From Bacteroidaceae bacterium (GTDB lineage: Bacteria > Bacteroidota > Bacteroidia > Bacteroidales > Bacteroidaceae): a DNA stretch of 34,351 nt. Every line of letters starts with the position of its first letter. The first letter of the stretch is position 1. This document shows, one piece after another, positions 25,526-31,597 of the stretch. Both the position numbers and the translations under genes were made by a program. The stretch covers positions 1 through 34,351 of the forward strand of contig JAKSLR010000031.1 of assembly GCA_024401095.1 (NCBI GenBank), written 5' to 3'. The notes below the pieces were generated by a model. The model did no database searches, was not told where the DNA came from, and worked only from the letters and a program-made list of their open reading frames with translations.

Positions 25526-25838
25526 GTCGTTATTAAAGAGACAGGATGACTCAGATCCTATGAGTGTGGTCAGCAACCTTTTTGATGTAGCCATGGTATT
25601 TGCTGTGGCCCTCATGGTAGCGCTGGTAGGAAGGTATAACATGTCGGAACTGCTCACCCAGGAAGATTTCACCATGGTGAAAAATCCGGGAAAGGACAAT
25701 ATGGAAATCATCACCAAAGAGGGAGAGCATGTGAACCGATATGTACCCAGTGAAACCCAGCAAGCCGGTAAGAAAGGCAAACGTGTAGGTGTAGCTTATG
25801 AACTTGAAAATGGTGAGATTATCTATATCCCGGAATAA
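25518..25838 (+). CDS. DUF2149 protein, ExbD/MotB-like single-span partner
   Basis: 106 residues. A short cytoplasmic N-terminus with DPMSVVSNLFDVAMVFAVAL is the DUF2149 signature. One membrane helix (~20-42) follows, then a ~60-residue periplasmic tail ending NGEIIYIPE. Asp23 at the start of the helix sits where ExbD, TolR and MotB carry their proton-carrying Asp, so a stator pair with the channel gene is a reasonable inference. The start overlaps the upstream gene by eight bases (ATGCGTAA), implying coupled translation and fixed stoichiometry. Last gene of the riboswitch operon; hmuV by position. Confidence 0.85.
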   Translation: MRKSLLKRQDDSDPMSVVSNLFDVAMVFAVALMVALVGRYNMSELLTQEDFTMVKNPGKDNMEIITKEGEHVNRYVPSETQQAGKKGKRVGVAYELENGEIIYIPE

Positions 25839-25901
25839 ATACTAAAAATGGAGTCTGTGGGAAGTATGCTGTAAAACAGAAGTTTCTTTAGTGTTCTGGG
25901 T

Positions 25902-25985
25902 AAGATTACTAGTCTTCAACCATTAAGATTACTAATCTTCAGGCTATAAGATTACTATTCTTAGGAGGGTAAGATTACTAATCTT
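25902..25985. repeat. Four 15-bp palindromes at exact 23-bp period
   Basis: AAGATTACTAATCTT or a one-base variant starts at 25902, 25925, 25948 and 25971. Copies 2 and 4 are perfect palindromes; copies 1 and 3 differ at one position (G and T). The 8-base spacers differ from each other. The array begins 63 bases after the last gene of the riboswitch operon. It could be a set of operators or a chain of RNA hairpins; there is no poly-T tail. Confidence 0.9.
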
Positions 25986-26005
25986 CAAGATAGAGCAAAG
26001 TAGTA

Positions 26006-26115
26006 ACTTTGTGCCAAGTTTGTGCCACGAAAGTGCCACGTTTGTGCCACTTTTTTTTCGCTGTTACTGCTTGATATTTAAATAAATAGCATGACTTTGT
26101 GCCAAATTTGTGCCA
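26006..26115 (+). repeat. 11-bp tandem array, xxTTTGTGCCA type (4 + 2 units)
   Basis: Units run at 26006-26049 (four) and 26094-26115 (two), each 11 bp ending TGCCA with TTT or, once, AAA in the middle. The two blocks are 88 bp apart start to start, which is a multiple of 11. The same unit in reverse orientation forms the array at 29281-29357. No gene is seen between here and 26432 apart from the repeat at 26281-26402. Confidence 0.88.
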
Positions 26116-26280
26116 CTTTTTATATATCACCCTGCTATTTGACGCCAAAATTAATAAAACTTTAGTTTATAACCCCTATAAAGTTAGGCAACTATATACT
26201 ATCTGACACCAAATAAAGAAAGGGAAGGTTACATAACGGCTTGGCTTTCCACCTTTCTTCTGTCCTCCTTGATTTTGTAT

Positions 26281-26402
26281 GCCTATCAGGCGCACAAAAC
26301 TAAGAGTTTAAATGATTTATTACCAATCATTTAAACTCTTTTATTTTTACTCCAACGTCAAAATAACGTCAAATCAATTTTTTGATTAAAAGCTTTTATC
26401 TA
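26281..26402 (+). repeat. Hairpin repeat, copy A
   Basis: Begins CCTATCAGGCGCACA, then a 16-bp perfect stem (26302-26317 with 26325-26340) followed by TTTTATTTTTA. Next comes a pair of AACGTCAAA motifs 11 bp apart, and finally AAATCAATTTTTTGATTAAAAG. It is one of three copies in direct orientation (others at 28054 and 28317). The hairpin plus T-run resembles a terminator. The repeat ends just at the promoter of the fucosidase gene. Confidence 0.88.
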
Positions 26403-26408
26403 TCTTTG
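26401..26408 (+). promoter_or_regulatory. -7 promoter box of the fucosidase gene
   Basis: TATCTTTG, 23 bases upstream of the ATG at 26432. A TTTG at 26381 is closer than the normal spacing, so only the -7 box is well supported. The upstream half of the promoter lies inside hairpin repeat A. Confidence 0.5.
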
Positions 26409-26431
26409 TAGGCAGATTATATGTTTTATTC

Positions 26432-27817
26432 ATGAACTGTATGCATTATCCGATAAAGAAACTTTATATGTTGCTGCTTTTTCTGGTCCTAATAGGAGTA
26501 GCATCCTGTCAGCAGAAACCTGTATCAATAATCGTTCCTAATACCATTCAACAAGAATGGGCAGAGGCAGAGATAGGCGTTCTTATCCATTTTGATATGC
26601 CCGTTTTTGATGACGCCTACGACTTTCGGGTTTGGGGAACGCATCCCGATGCATCAGTCTTTAACCCATCGGATTTAAATACAGACCAGTGGCTGGAAAC
26701 GGCCTCTAAATTAGGTGCGAAATATGCCGTGCTAGTAGCTAAGCATTGCAGTGGATTTAGTCTCTGGCCTACCGAAGCACACGACTATAGCGTAAAGAAC
26801 TCACCTTGGAAAGATGGAAAAGGCGATGTGGTAGCAGACTTCATTGCATCTTGCAAAAAGTATAACATCAAACCAGGAATCTATGCCAGTACTACGGCAA
26901 ATGGTTATCTTTATGTGGATAATCCAGGATTAGTTCAGCCCGGTAGTCCTGTCACTCAGAAAGAATATAATCGTATTGTTACACAGCAACTTACAGAGCT
27001 ATGGTCTAACTATGGTGAACTGTTTGAAATCTGGTTTGATGGCGGTGTGCTAAGCCCTCACGAAGGTGGAGCCGATGTACTTTCATTAGTACAGCAGCTG
27101 CAGCCAAATGCCATAGCATTCCAAGGGCCTTACGGACATAAGAATTTGATTCGATGGGTAGGAAATGAAGAGGGTACAGCCCCCTATCCTTGCTGGGCTA
27201 CAGCGGATAGCACTACTAATGCCGATGGAACGAAAGTGATCAGTGACCTGAACGGAAATGCTCAAGCTCCGTTCTGGTGTCCTGGAGAATCAGACTTTAC
27301 CCTTCGCTACAACTCATCTTATCAAGGGGGTTGGTTCTGGCATGCAGATCAAGATTCTTTAATGTTTAACGTGGATGAACTCATGCATAAATATGTGACA
27401 AGTGTAGGTCGTAACACCAACATGCTGTTAGGTATTGTCATAGATGACAGAGGTTTGGTTCCTGATGCCGACGTAGCACGCATAACCGCTTTTGGGCAGG
27501 CTATTCGTGAACAATATGGAGCCCCACAGGCAGAAACTTCAGGCACAGGATATCAAGTAACTCTGGAACTGAATGAGCCAACAGAAATAGACCGAGTGGT
27601 CATTCAGGAAGATATTTCCCAAGGAGAGAGAGTGCTGAATTATGTGCTAGAAGGATTTACATCGGACGGAACATGGATTACACTGGCTGAAGGAAGTAAC
27701 ATCGGACATAAGCACATTGATGTATTTGACCCCGTTCTGATTTCCAAAATACGAATGAATGCTAGACAAGCAAAAGCTCAGCCTATCATTCGACAACTTG
27801 CAGCATTTACACATTAA
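26432..27817 (+). CDS. Alpha-L-fucosidase, glycoside hydrolase family 29, lipoprotein
   Basis: 461 residues. The signal peptide ends in lipobox VASC, so it is a predicted lipoprotein. The GH29 barrel is clear: WAEAEIGVLIHFDM, WLETASKLGAKYAVLVAKHCSGF, SLWPTEAHDYSVKNSPW, YNIKPGIYAS, and the nucleophile in FEIWFDGG (Asp203). After GRNTNMLLG a C-terminal ~95-residue beta domain of the discoidin (F5/8)-like kind follows. It releases L-fucose from glycans such as mucin O-glycans or host N-glycans. It lacks neighbours of a glycan-utilisation locus (no SusC/SusD pair), and lies between direct hairpin repeats A and B, so it may have been carried in. Start alternatives are Met1 and Met4. Confidence 0.92.
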   Translation: MNCMHYPIKKLYMLLLFLVLIGVASCQQKPVSIIVPNTIQQEWAEAEIGVLIHFDMPVFDDAYDFRVWGTHPDASVFNPSDLNTDQWLETASKLGAKYAVLVAKHCSGFSLWPTEAHDYSVKNSPWKDGKGDVVADFIASCKKYNIKPGIYASTTANGYLYVDNPGLVQPGSPVTQKEYNRIVTQQLTELWSNYGELFEIWFDGGVLSPHEGGADVLSLVQQLQPNAIAFQGPYGHKNLIRWVGNEEGTAPYPCWATADSTTNADGTKVISDLNGNAQAPFWCPGESDFTLRYNSSYQGGWFWHADQDSLMFNVDELMHKYVTSVGRNTNMLLGIVIDDRGLVPDADVARITAFGQAIREQYGAPQAETSGTGYQVTLELNEPTEIDRVVIQEDISQGERVLNYVLEGFTSDGTWITLAEGSNIGHKHIDVFDPVLISKIRMNARQAKAQPIIRQLAAFTH

Positions 27818-27819
27818 CT

Positions 27820-28060
27820 CTACTCCACATTTTCCAACAAGACTTTCTTCTTCATCTGACTGCTGAATTCTTTCTGGAAGGCCTCGGTCAGATGAGCTCC
27901 CATTTCAATGATCTTAGAAGGAGAATAGCCATAAAGCTGGGTAAAGTCATTGGTCATGTGGGCCAGATCATAGTAGCCACATTGCCAGGCAATTTCCGTG
28001 AGTGAACTTTCCTGAGCCGATTTCTGAAGCTCCAGCATGGCCTTATTGAAACGGTCAGGC
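27820..28060 (-). pseudogene. AraC-family regulator, C-terminal remnant
   Basis: About 75 codons of an AraC DNA-binding domain remain (RFNKAMLELQKS..LTEIAWQCGYYDLAHMTNDF and YGYSPSKI), i.e. the second helix-turn-helix. The sensor domain and first helix-turn-helix are missing. Reading upstream, the frame hits TAG at about 28070, inside hairpin repeat B, which begins at 28054. The break therefore coincides with the repeat boundary. The stop lies two bases from the convergent fucosidase stop. Confidence 0.85.
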
Positions 28061-28171
28061 GCACAAAACTAAGAGCTTAAATGATTTACAACCAATCATT
28101 TAAGCTCTTTTATTTTTACCTCAATGTCAAAAATAATGTCAAATCAATTTTTTGATTAAAAGTTTTTATCT
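28054..28171 (+). repeat. Hairpin repeat, copy B
   Basis: Begins TCAGGCGCACAAAACTAAGAG. The 16-bp stem (28071-28086 with 28094-28109) differs from copy A by a compensatory pair (C-G for T-A), which supports selection for the hairpin. It is followed by AATGTCAAA motifs and AAATCAATTTTTTGATTAAAAG. Another AACGTCAAA pair follows at 28183-28202. It cuts off the AraC remnant. Confidence 0.88.
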
Positions 28172-28316
28172 TGCACATCAATCAACGTCAAAACAACGTC
28201 AATTCGTTGAAAAGTAAAGAAATGTCAAGAAGAATAGTAAATGATTAATATTTTGAAAACTAATAAATTATGTTTCAAATGATTTCAAAGGATGCTGTAT
28301 TGTTTCGTTTAATCCA

Positions 28317-28415
28317 TACCTATCAGGCGCACAGGTTTAAGAGCTTAGATGATTTAAAACCAATCATTTAAGCTCTTTTCTTTTTATTTCAACGTCAAAA
28401 TAATGTCAAATCATT
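28317..28415 (+). repeat. Hairpin repeat, copy C (shorter at the 3' end)
   Basis: Begins CCTATCAGGCGCACA like copy A. The stem 28339-28354 with 28362-28377 contains one G-U pair. The AACGTCAAA/AATGTCAAA pair is present, but the TTTTTTGATTAAAAG end is lost. The segment between copies B and C (28172-28316) holds no gene that I can see. Confidence 0.85.
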
Positions 28416-28628
28416 TCTCCTTCAATACTGCCGAATTTGAACAATTATCCATTTCACGCTAATCTTCATGTATAATGATAGAGTTTTATCAGTTTCAATG
28501 CTCTGAGTTCGCTTTGATTCCGCTGTTCCTTCTCTATTTGGGATGATACTACAATGGAATTCCCCGTGATAAAACGCAGTTTTTCGCTTTCACGGCAAAT
28601 CATATCATGGCATATTGCATTTTTTCCA

Positions 28629-28636
28629 TATCTTTG
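28629..28636 (+). promoter_or_regulatory. -7 promoter box of the arsenate-reductase-like gene
   Basis: TATCTTTG, 19 bases upstream of the ATG at 28656. It lies inside the longer open frame that could start at 28554, so it argues for the downstream start. Confidence 0.55.
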
Positions 28637-28655
28637 CAATGTTTTTAAAAAAAGT

Positions 28656-29189
28656 ATGAAATTAATACTGAAAGCATTGGCTGTAATTATTGCCGCTTTA
28701 TTTCTTCATGGATGTACGATGAATACTTCAAAAGAGACTCAGAAGAACGATGAGAAAGCTAAGATTCGTATCTTGGTACTCTGTACGGGTAATACTTGCC
28801 GTAGCCAGATGGCACATGGCTTTCTGGAGTCCTATGGTGACGATTTGGATGTCCATTCCGGTGGAGTGAAGGCCGAGGAACATGTAAATCCTAAGGCTGT
28901 TGAGGTGATGAAAGAGGTGGGTATTGATATCTCCGCCCATACTCCTCAGCAGATTGACCAGTATCTGAATCAGGAATGGGATTATGTCATTACCGTATGT
29001 GACCATGCCAATGAAACCTGTCCGGTATTTAATGGTAAAGTAAAGCACCGCTTGCATATGGGTTTTGAGGATCCATCAAAGGTAACTGAGGGTACCGATG
29101 AGTTCAAGATGAATGAGTACCGTCGCATTCGCGATGATATCAACAAGGCATTCAGTCAGTTGTATGACGAGATGGAAGAGCGTAAGTAA
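28656..29189 (+). CDS. Thioredoxin-type arsenate reductase / low-molecular-weight phosphatase-like lipoprotein
   Basis: 177 residues from the ATG at 28656. The frame is open back to 28554, but the promoter box and the lipoprotein signal favour this start. Residues 1-20 (MKLILKALAVIIAALFLHGC) are a lipoprotein signal with lipobox Cys20; a short polar linker follows. From residue 37 the LMW-PTP fold shows the P-loop LCTGNTCRS (Cys43, Arg49), a second Cys in ITVCDHANETCP (Cys115 and Cys122) and a DPS acid motif (Asp139). The three cysteines are spaced exactly as Cys10, Cys82 and Cys89 of the thioredoxin-coupled plasmid pI258 ArsC (offset 33). All residues for arsenate reduction are thus present, but in an exported protein, where thioredoxin is absent. 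No ars genes are adjacent. A periplasmic phosphatase or redox role is possible. Confidence 0.87.
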   Translation: MKLILKALAVIIAALFLHGCTMNTSKETQKNDEKAKIRILVLCTGNTCRSQMAHGFLESYGDDLDVHSGGVKAEEHVNPKAVEVMKEVGIDISAHTPQQIDQYLNQEWDYVITVCDHANETCPVFNGKVKHRLHMGFEDPSKVTEGTDEFKMNEYRRIRDDINKAFSQLYDEMEERK

Positions 29190-29280
29190 TAATGCGCTGA
29201 TACATTCTAAATGTATATAAAAATGGCACAAAACCACTCTTAAATAACTGTATATCAAATAGTAACGTAGTAAAATATGG

Positions 29281-29357
29281 TGGCACAAACGTGGCACTTT
29301 CGCGGCACAAACGTGGCACTTTCCTGGCACTTTCGTGGCACAAACTTGGCACAAATG
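29281..29357 (-). repeat. 11-bp tandem array, seven units
   Basis: Seven contiguous 11-bp units with consensus TGGCAC(AAA or TTT)CG fill 29281-29357 exactly. This is the reverse complement of the 26006-26115 unit, so the two arrays are inverted with respect to each other. A lone unit occurs at 29224. Open frames across it encode only a Cys-rich repeat peptide and are not genes. Confidence 0.92.
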
Positions 29358-29439
29358 CGGCTTTCAGATTATGATATCAGTGCCTAAATCATAGGATTTT
29401 GTGACTCTTGCAGACTAACAATGTGAATAAATGCTTTTT

Positions 29440-29976
29440 TTAATCCTGTTCAGCAAGTAATTCTGCTACGTGACCATCGGCACTTAAAGTGATCTTTTGC
29501 TTTTTACCGTGTACCTTGTTCACTCCGTTAAGAGTTTGTTCCATGTCATATCCTAGCAGGCTTTGATAGCGGACAAAATCGGGAACTGAACGATGACTGA
29601 TTTGTTCTCCATTATTATAGAGTGAATAAATCTTGGAAGTATTCATGTCCATATTGTAGTTTTCATAGATATCGGCTTGCTTTCCATCCAGTTTATTCAG
29701 GTATAACCTATAGGTCAAGCTACAAGGAGCAGGCAGATTCTTTAATTCCAGATTATTGTACCCAGAGGTGATGTCAATGGTTTTGTTTTCCTTGCCTTGT
29801 GGAGTTTCTAAAGAATACTCCAGATACAGGTGGTAGACGTCTGTAACTGTACCTAATAGTTTGCCACCTATTGTAAGATCTAACTTGTAGTTGTCTTTTG
29901 GGTCGTCATCAGAACTGCATGATTGTAATCCAAATATAACGCTAACTAATAATAAGGCTAAAATTACTTTTTTCAT
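29440..29976 (-). CDS. Small lipoprotein of unknown function
   Basis: 178 residues from the ATG at 29976; a TTG at 29988 is the only upstream alternative. The signal peptide ends with lipobox LQSC, then SSDDDPKD, an acidic stretch like those of surface-exported Bacteroidetes lipoproteins. The rest is beta-rich (YKLDLTIGGKLLGTVTDVYHLYLEYSLE, NLELKNLPAPCSLTYRLYLNKLDGK), with no motif that I recognise. The opening strand pattern faintly recalls fimbrial or FimB-like lipoproteins, but there is too little to assign. It stands alone with its own promoter. Confidence 0.75.
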   Translation of the reverse strand: MKKVILALLLVSVIFGLQSCSSDDDPKDNYKLDLTIGGKLLGTVTDVYHLYLEYSLETPQGKENKTIDITSGYNNLELKNLPAPCSLTYRLYLNKLDGKQADIYENYNMDMNTSKIYSLYNNGEQISHRSVPDFVRYQSLLGYDMEQTLNGVNKVHGKKQKITLSADGHVAELLAEQD

Positions 29977-29999
29977 TGCTGTTCTCAATTGTATTTTTG

Positions 30000-30007
30000 C
30001 AAATATA
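30000..30007 (-). promoter_or_regulatory. -7 promoter box of the small lipoprotein gene
   Basis: TATATTTG on the minus strand, with CTTG 20 bases further upstream (30031-30028) as a possible -33 box. The ATG is at 29976. Confidence 0.6.
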
Positions 30008-30172
30008 TTATTTATTGTTTACTACAGCAAGCATTGCTGATAGATTTTTGCGTGTTCTCTACATTTTGAAAGCGTAAAAATGTCTGTTTCATAGAGCAAA
30101 AAATGTTGTTTATAGTTCGTTATTACTTCCTTATACGTTCCAAGCAGATTCGTTGCTTCTCCGTTCGCTTTC

Positions 30173-30206
30173 CGTTCGTTCTCGCTTCCGGAAGCGGAAA
30201 CGAACG
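30173..30206. repeat. 34-bp near-perfect palindrome centred on TTCCGGAA
   Basis: 17-base arms with 15 matches and no spacer meet at 30189/30190. The flanks continue the symmetry loosely: CGTTC-type words to the left, GAACG-type words to the right. Confidence 0.8.
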
Positions 30207-30237
30207 ATGTTGGAACGAAGTTGTAACGAAGGATGAA

Positions 30238-30328
30238 CGGCAACTGATACGGAACCGAACGGCAACCGAACGGCAACTGATACGGGAATGATGCGGAAAC
30301 GATACGGAACTGATGCGAGATCGATACG
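30238..30328. repeat. Degenerate ~11-bp tandem repeat (CGGAAcTGATa)
   Basis: About eight units starting CGG (once CGA), with lengths 12, 10, 11, 12, 11, 11, 11 and 11. The words CGGCAACTGATA, CGGAACTGATG and CGGAAACGATA recur. It differs in sequence from the TGGCAC arrays but has the same period. Confidence 0.75.
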
Positions 30329-30400
30329 TAACTCAATTGCTACTCATTTGTCCTTCAACTTGCAATTTCTCCCCAAAGATACAATCTCAGGAAGGCCTGT

Positions 30401-30450
30401 TGTGCAGTTATGGACAGTTATGTGCACTTATGTACACTTATGTACAGTTA
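30401..30450. repeat. 10-bp tandem repeat, five units (TGTrCAsTTA)
   Basis: Five contiguous 10-bp units: TGTGCAGTTA, TGGACAGTTA, TGTGCACTTA, TGTACACTTA, TGTACAGTTA. Together with the two features above, this fills the 580-bp gap before the gene at 30556; I see no gene in that gap. Confidence 0.9.
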
Positions 30451-30522
30451 TTCATCTACCCGAACAGGAAGGGAATAGCACATTACTTAATTCCTTTCTT
30501 GTTTTTTTTCAAAAAATTAATG

Positions 30523-30530
30523 TAACTTTA
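30523..30530 (+). promoter_or_regulatory. Possible -7 box for the gene at 30556
   Basis: TAACTTTA, one base off TAnnTTTG, 25 bases before the ATG. The leader also contains AAAGGGAG just before the ATG, a strong Shine-Dalgarno-like site unusual for this window. Confidence 0.35.
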
Positions 30531-30555
30531 CATCGGTTTTTAACGAAAGGGAGAA

Positions 30556-31224
30556 ATGGCTTTTAGAGAGATACATTCCTGTTCAGAAATGATAGAGCTT
30601 ATTCAGGAAATAGGCTTTCTCCCTCTGCTTAACAGTGGCATTGAAGGCTTTTCTGCAGAGGAAGTGGTGGATGAAGAATGCCGGTATGTTACATTTCCCG
30701 ACGGTGGTTGGGACTGGCCTGTATGGAAATGGAAGGGGCAGATTGTTACCGATATGCCGTGTATGTACGGAAAGTTCTTCAACAAAAAAGCGGGTTATAT
30801 TACCCAGGAGTGGTGGCCAGATTTCTGCAATTACAGAAGGAGCAAATATCCTTATCCGGCAGAAGAGTCCATAGAAGGCGCCATACTAGATACGCTAAGA
30901 ACCTGTGGAAGTCTCATTACTAGGGAGTTACGTGCTGCCTGTGGGTTCCATGGTGCAGGTATGAGAAGCAAGTTTGACGCATACGTTACCCGATTGGAAA
31001 TGGCAACCTACATCGTTACCGAAGATTTTGTCTATCCTCGAGACAAGCATAACCGTGAATACGGCTGGGGGTGGTCATTACTGAACACACCCGAAGCCTT
31101 ATATGGCAAAGAAGCTTGCCGTTGCAGCCGAACTCCAGAAGAATCTTTCCAGAGGATTCTGGGACATATGAAATCCATTTTGCCCGATGCTACAGAAAAA
31201 CAAATCCTTAAACTGATAGGCTAA
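30556..31224 (+). CDS. Hypothetical protein, possibly winged-helix AlkZ-related
   Basis: 222 residues, soluble, no signal peptide, many Trp and Tyr (FPDGGWDWPVWKWKG, QEWWPDF, YGWGWSLL). I do not recognise a named family with confidence. The C-terminal half (GAILDTLRTCGSLITRELRAACGF...MRSKFDAYVTRLEMATYIVTED) reads like a winged helix, such as in the AlkZ/YcaQ-related proteins common in gut Bacteroidales; that link is tentative. The ending PDATEKQILKLIG is a short helical tail. It is preceded by a real Shine-Dalgarno-like AAAGGGAG and followed by a terminator at 31343-31370, so it is a monocistronic unit. It lies among repeats in the accessory stretch. Confidence 0.75.
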   Translation: MAFREIHSCSEMIELIQEIGFLPLLNSGIEGFSAEEVVDEECRYVTFPDGGWDWPVWKWKGQIVTDMPCMYGKFFNKKAGYITQEWWPDFCNYRRSKYPYPAEESIEGAILDTLRTCGSLITRELRAACGFHGAGMRSKFDAYVTRLEMATYIVTEDFVYPRDKHNREYGWGWSLLNTPEALYGKEACRCSRTPEESFQRILGHMKSILPDATEKQILKLIG

Positions 31225-31342
31225 AGTGTACCCATTATGAACATTGAACTCAGATGCCTACATCATAGTCCAGAAACAAATTGATTTTACTGTAATGCAA
31301 ATGGGGGCTATTCGTACCCAGAAAAGATTTGAAATAGTACAT

Positions 31343-31370
31343 AAAAAGAGCCGCATTTGCAGCTCTTTTT
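31343..31370. terminator. Hairpin terminator after the hypothetical gene
   Basis: AAAAAGAGC (31343-31351) pairs with GCTCTTTTT (31362-31370) around a 10-base loop. T and A runs on the two sides make it usable from both strands. The 118 bases between the gene's stop and this hairpin hold nothing recognisable. Confidence 0.78.
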
Positions 31371-31395
31371 AGTTTAACATTGTGTGAATAATCTC

Positions 31396-31597
31396 TTAAT
31401 CTAGTGTGATTTCTTCTGGAGAAAGACCTGTTGCTTCGGATATGACATTAATATCTATACCCAGTTCTTTTAGCTTTCGAGCGGTTTCTCTGCAGATATT
31501 CATACTCCTCCTGCTCGGTGAGAGGCATGCTGTAGAATCTGGCTGCTTCATCCAGATCATTGAAGAACGGATTGTCTGTAAATGGCATGGTTTCCAT
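31396..31597 (-). pseudogene. Rpn / PD-(D/E)XK transposase-like nuclease, frameshifted C-terminal remnant
   Basis: Two frames together give the tail of an Rpn-family (recombination-promoting nuclease) protein. An upstream piece, starting at the ATG at 31597, reads METMPFTDNPFFNDLDEAAR and continues to MPLTEQEEYEY. After a -1/+2 frame change a second piece reads RETARKLKELGIDINVISEA and ends at a TAA at 31396-31398. That pattern (a Lys-rich helix followed by TGLSPEEI) is the typical end of this family in Bacteroidales. The nuclease domain is missing, and the stretch where the frames meet is shortened. Confidence 0.65.

Noticed and set aside
25902..25985. CRISPR array
   Set aside because: The repeats are 15 bp palindromes with only 8-base spacers, just four units, and there are no cas genes.
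26220..26280. Minus-strand coding remnant (GGQKKGGKPSRYVTF-like) next to hairpin repeat A
   Set aside because: Short, unmatched to any family I know, and without start or stop context; too weak to report as a pseudogene.
28554..28655. Upstream ATG start of the arsenate-reductase-like gene
   Set aside because: The extension is not family-like, contains the promoter box at 28629-28636, and would bury the lipoprotein signal inside the protein.
29076..29354. Minus-strand frame giving a Cys-rich repeat peptide (MCQVCATKVP...) over the 11-bp array
   Set aside because: It is produced by translating the tandem repeat, overlaps the arsenate-reductase-like gene, and has no promoter or start signal.
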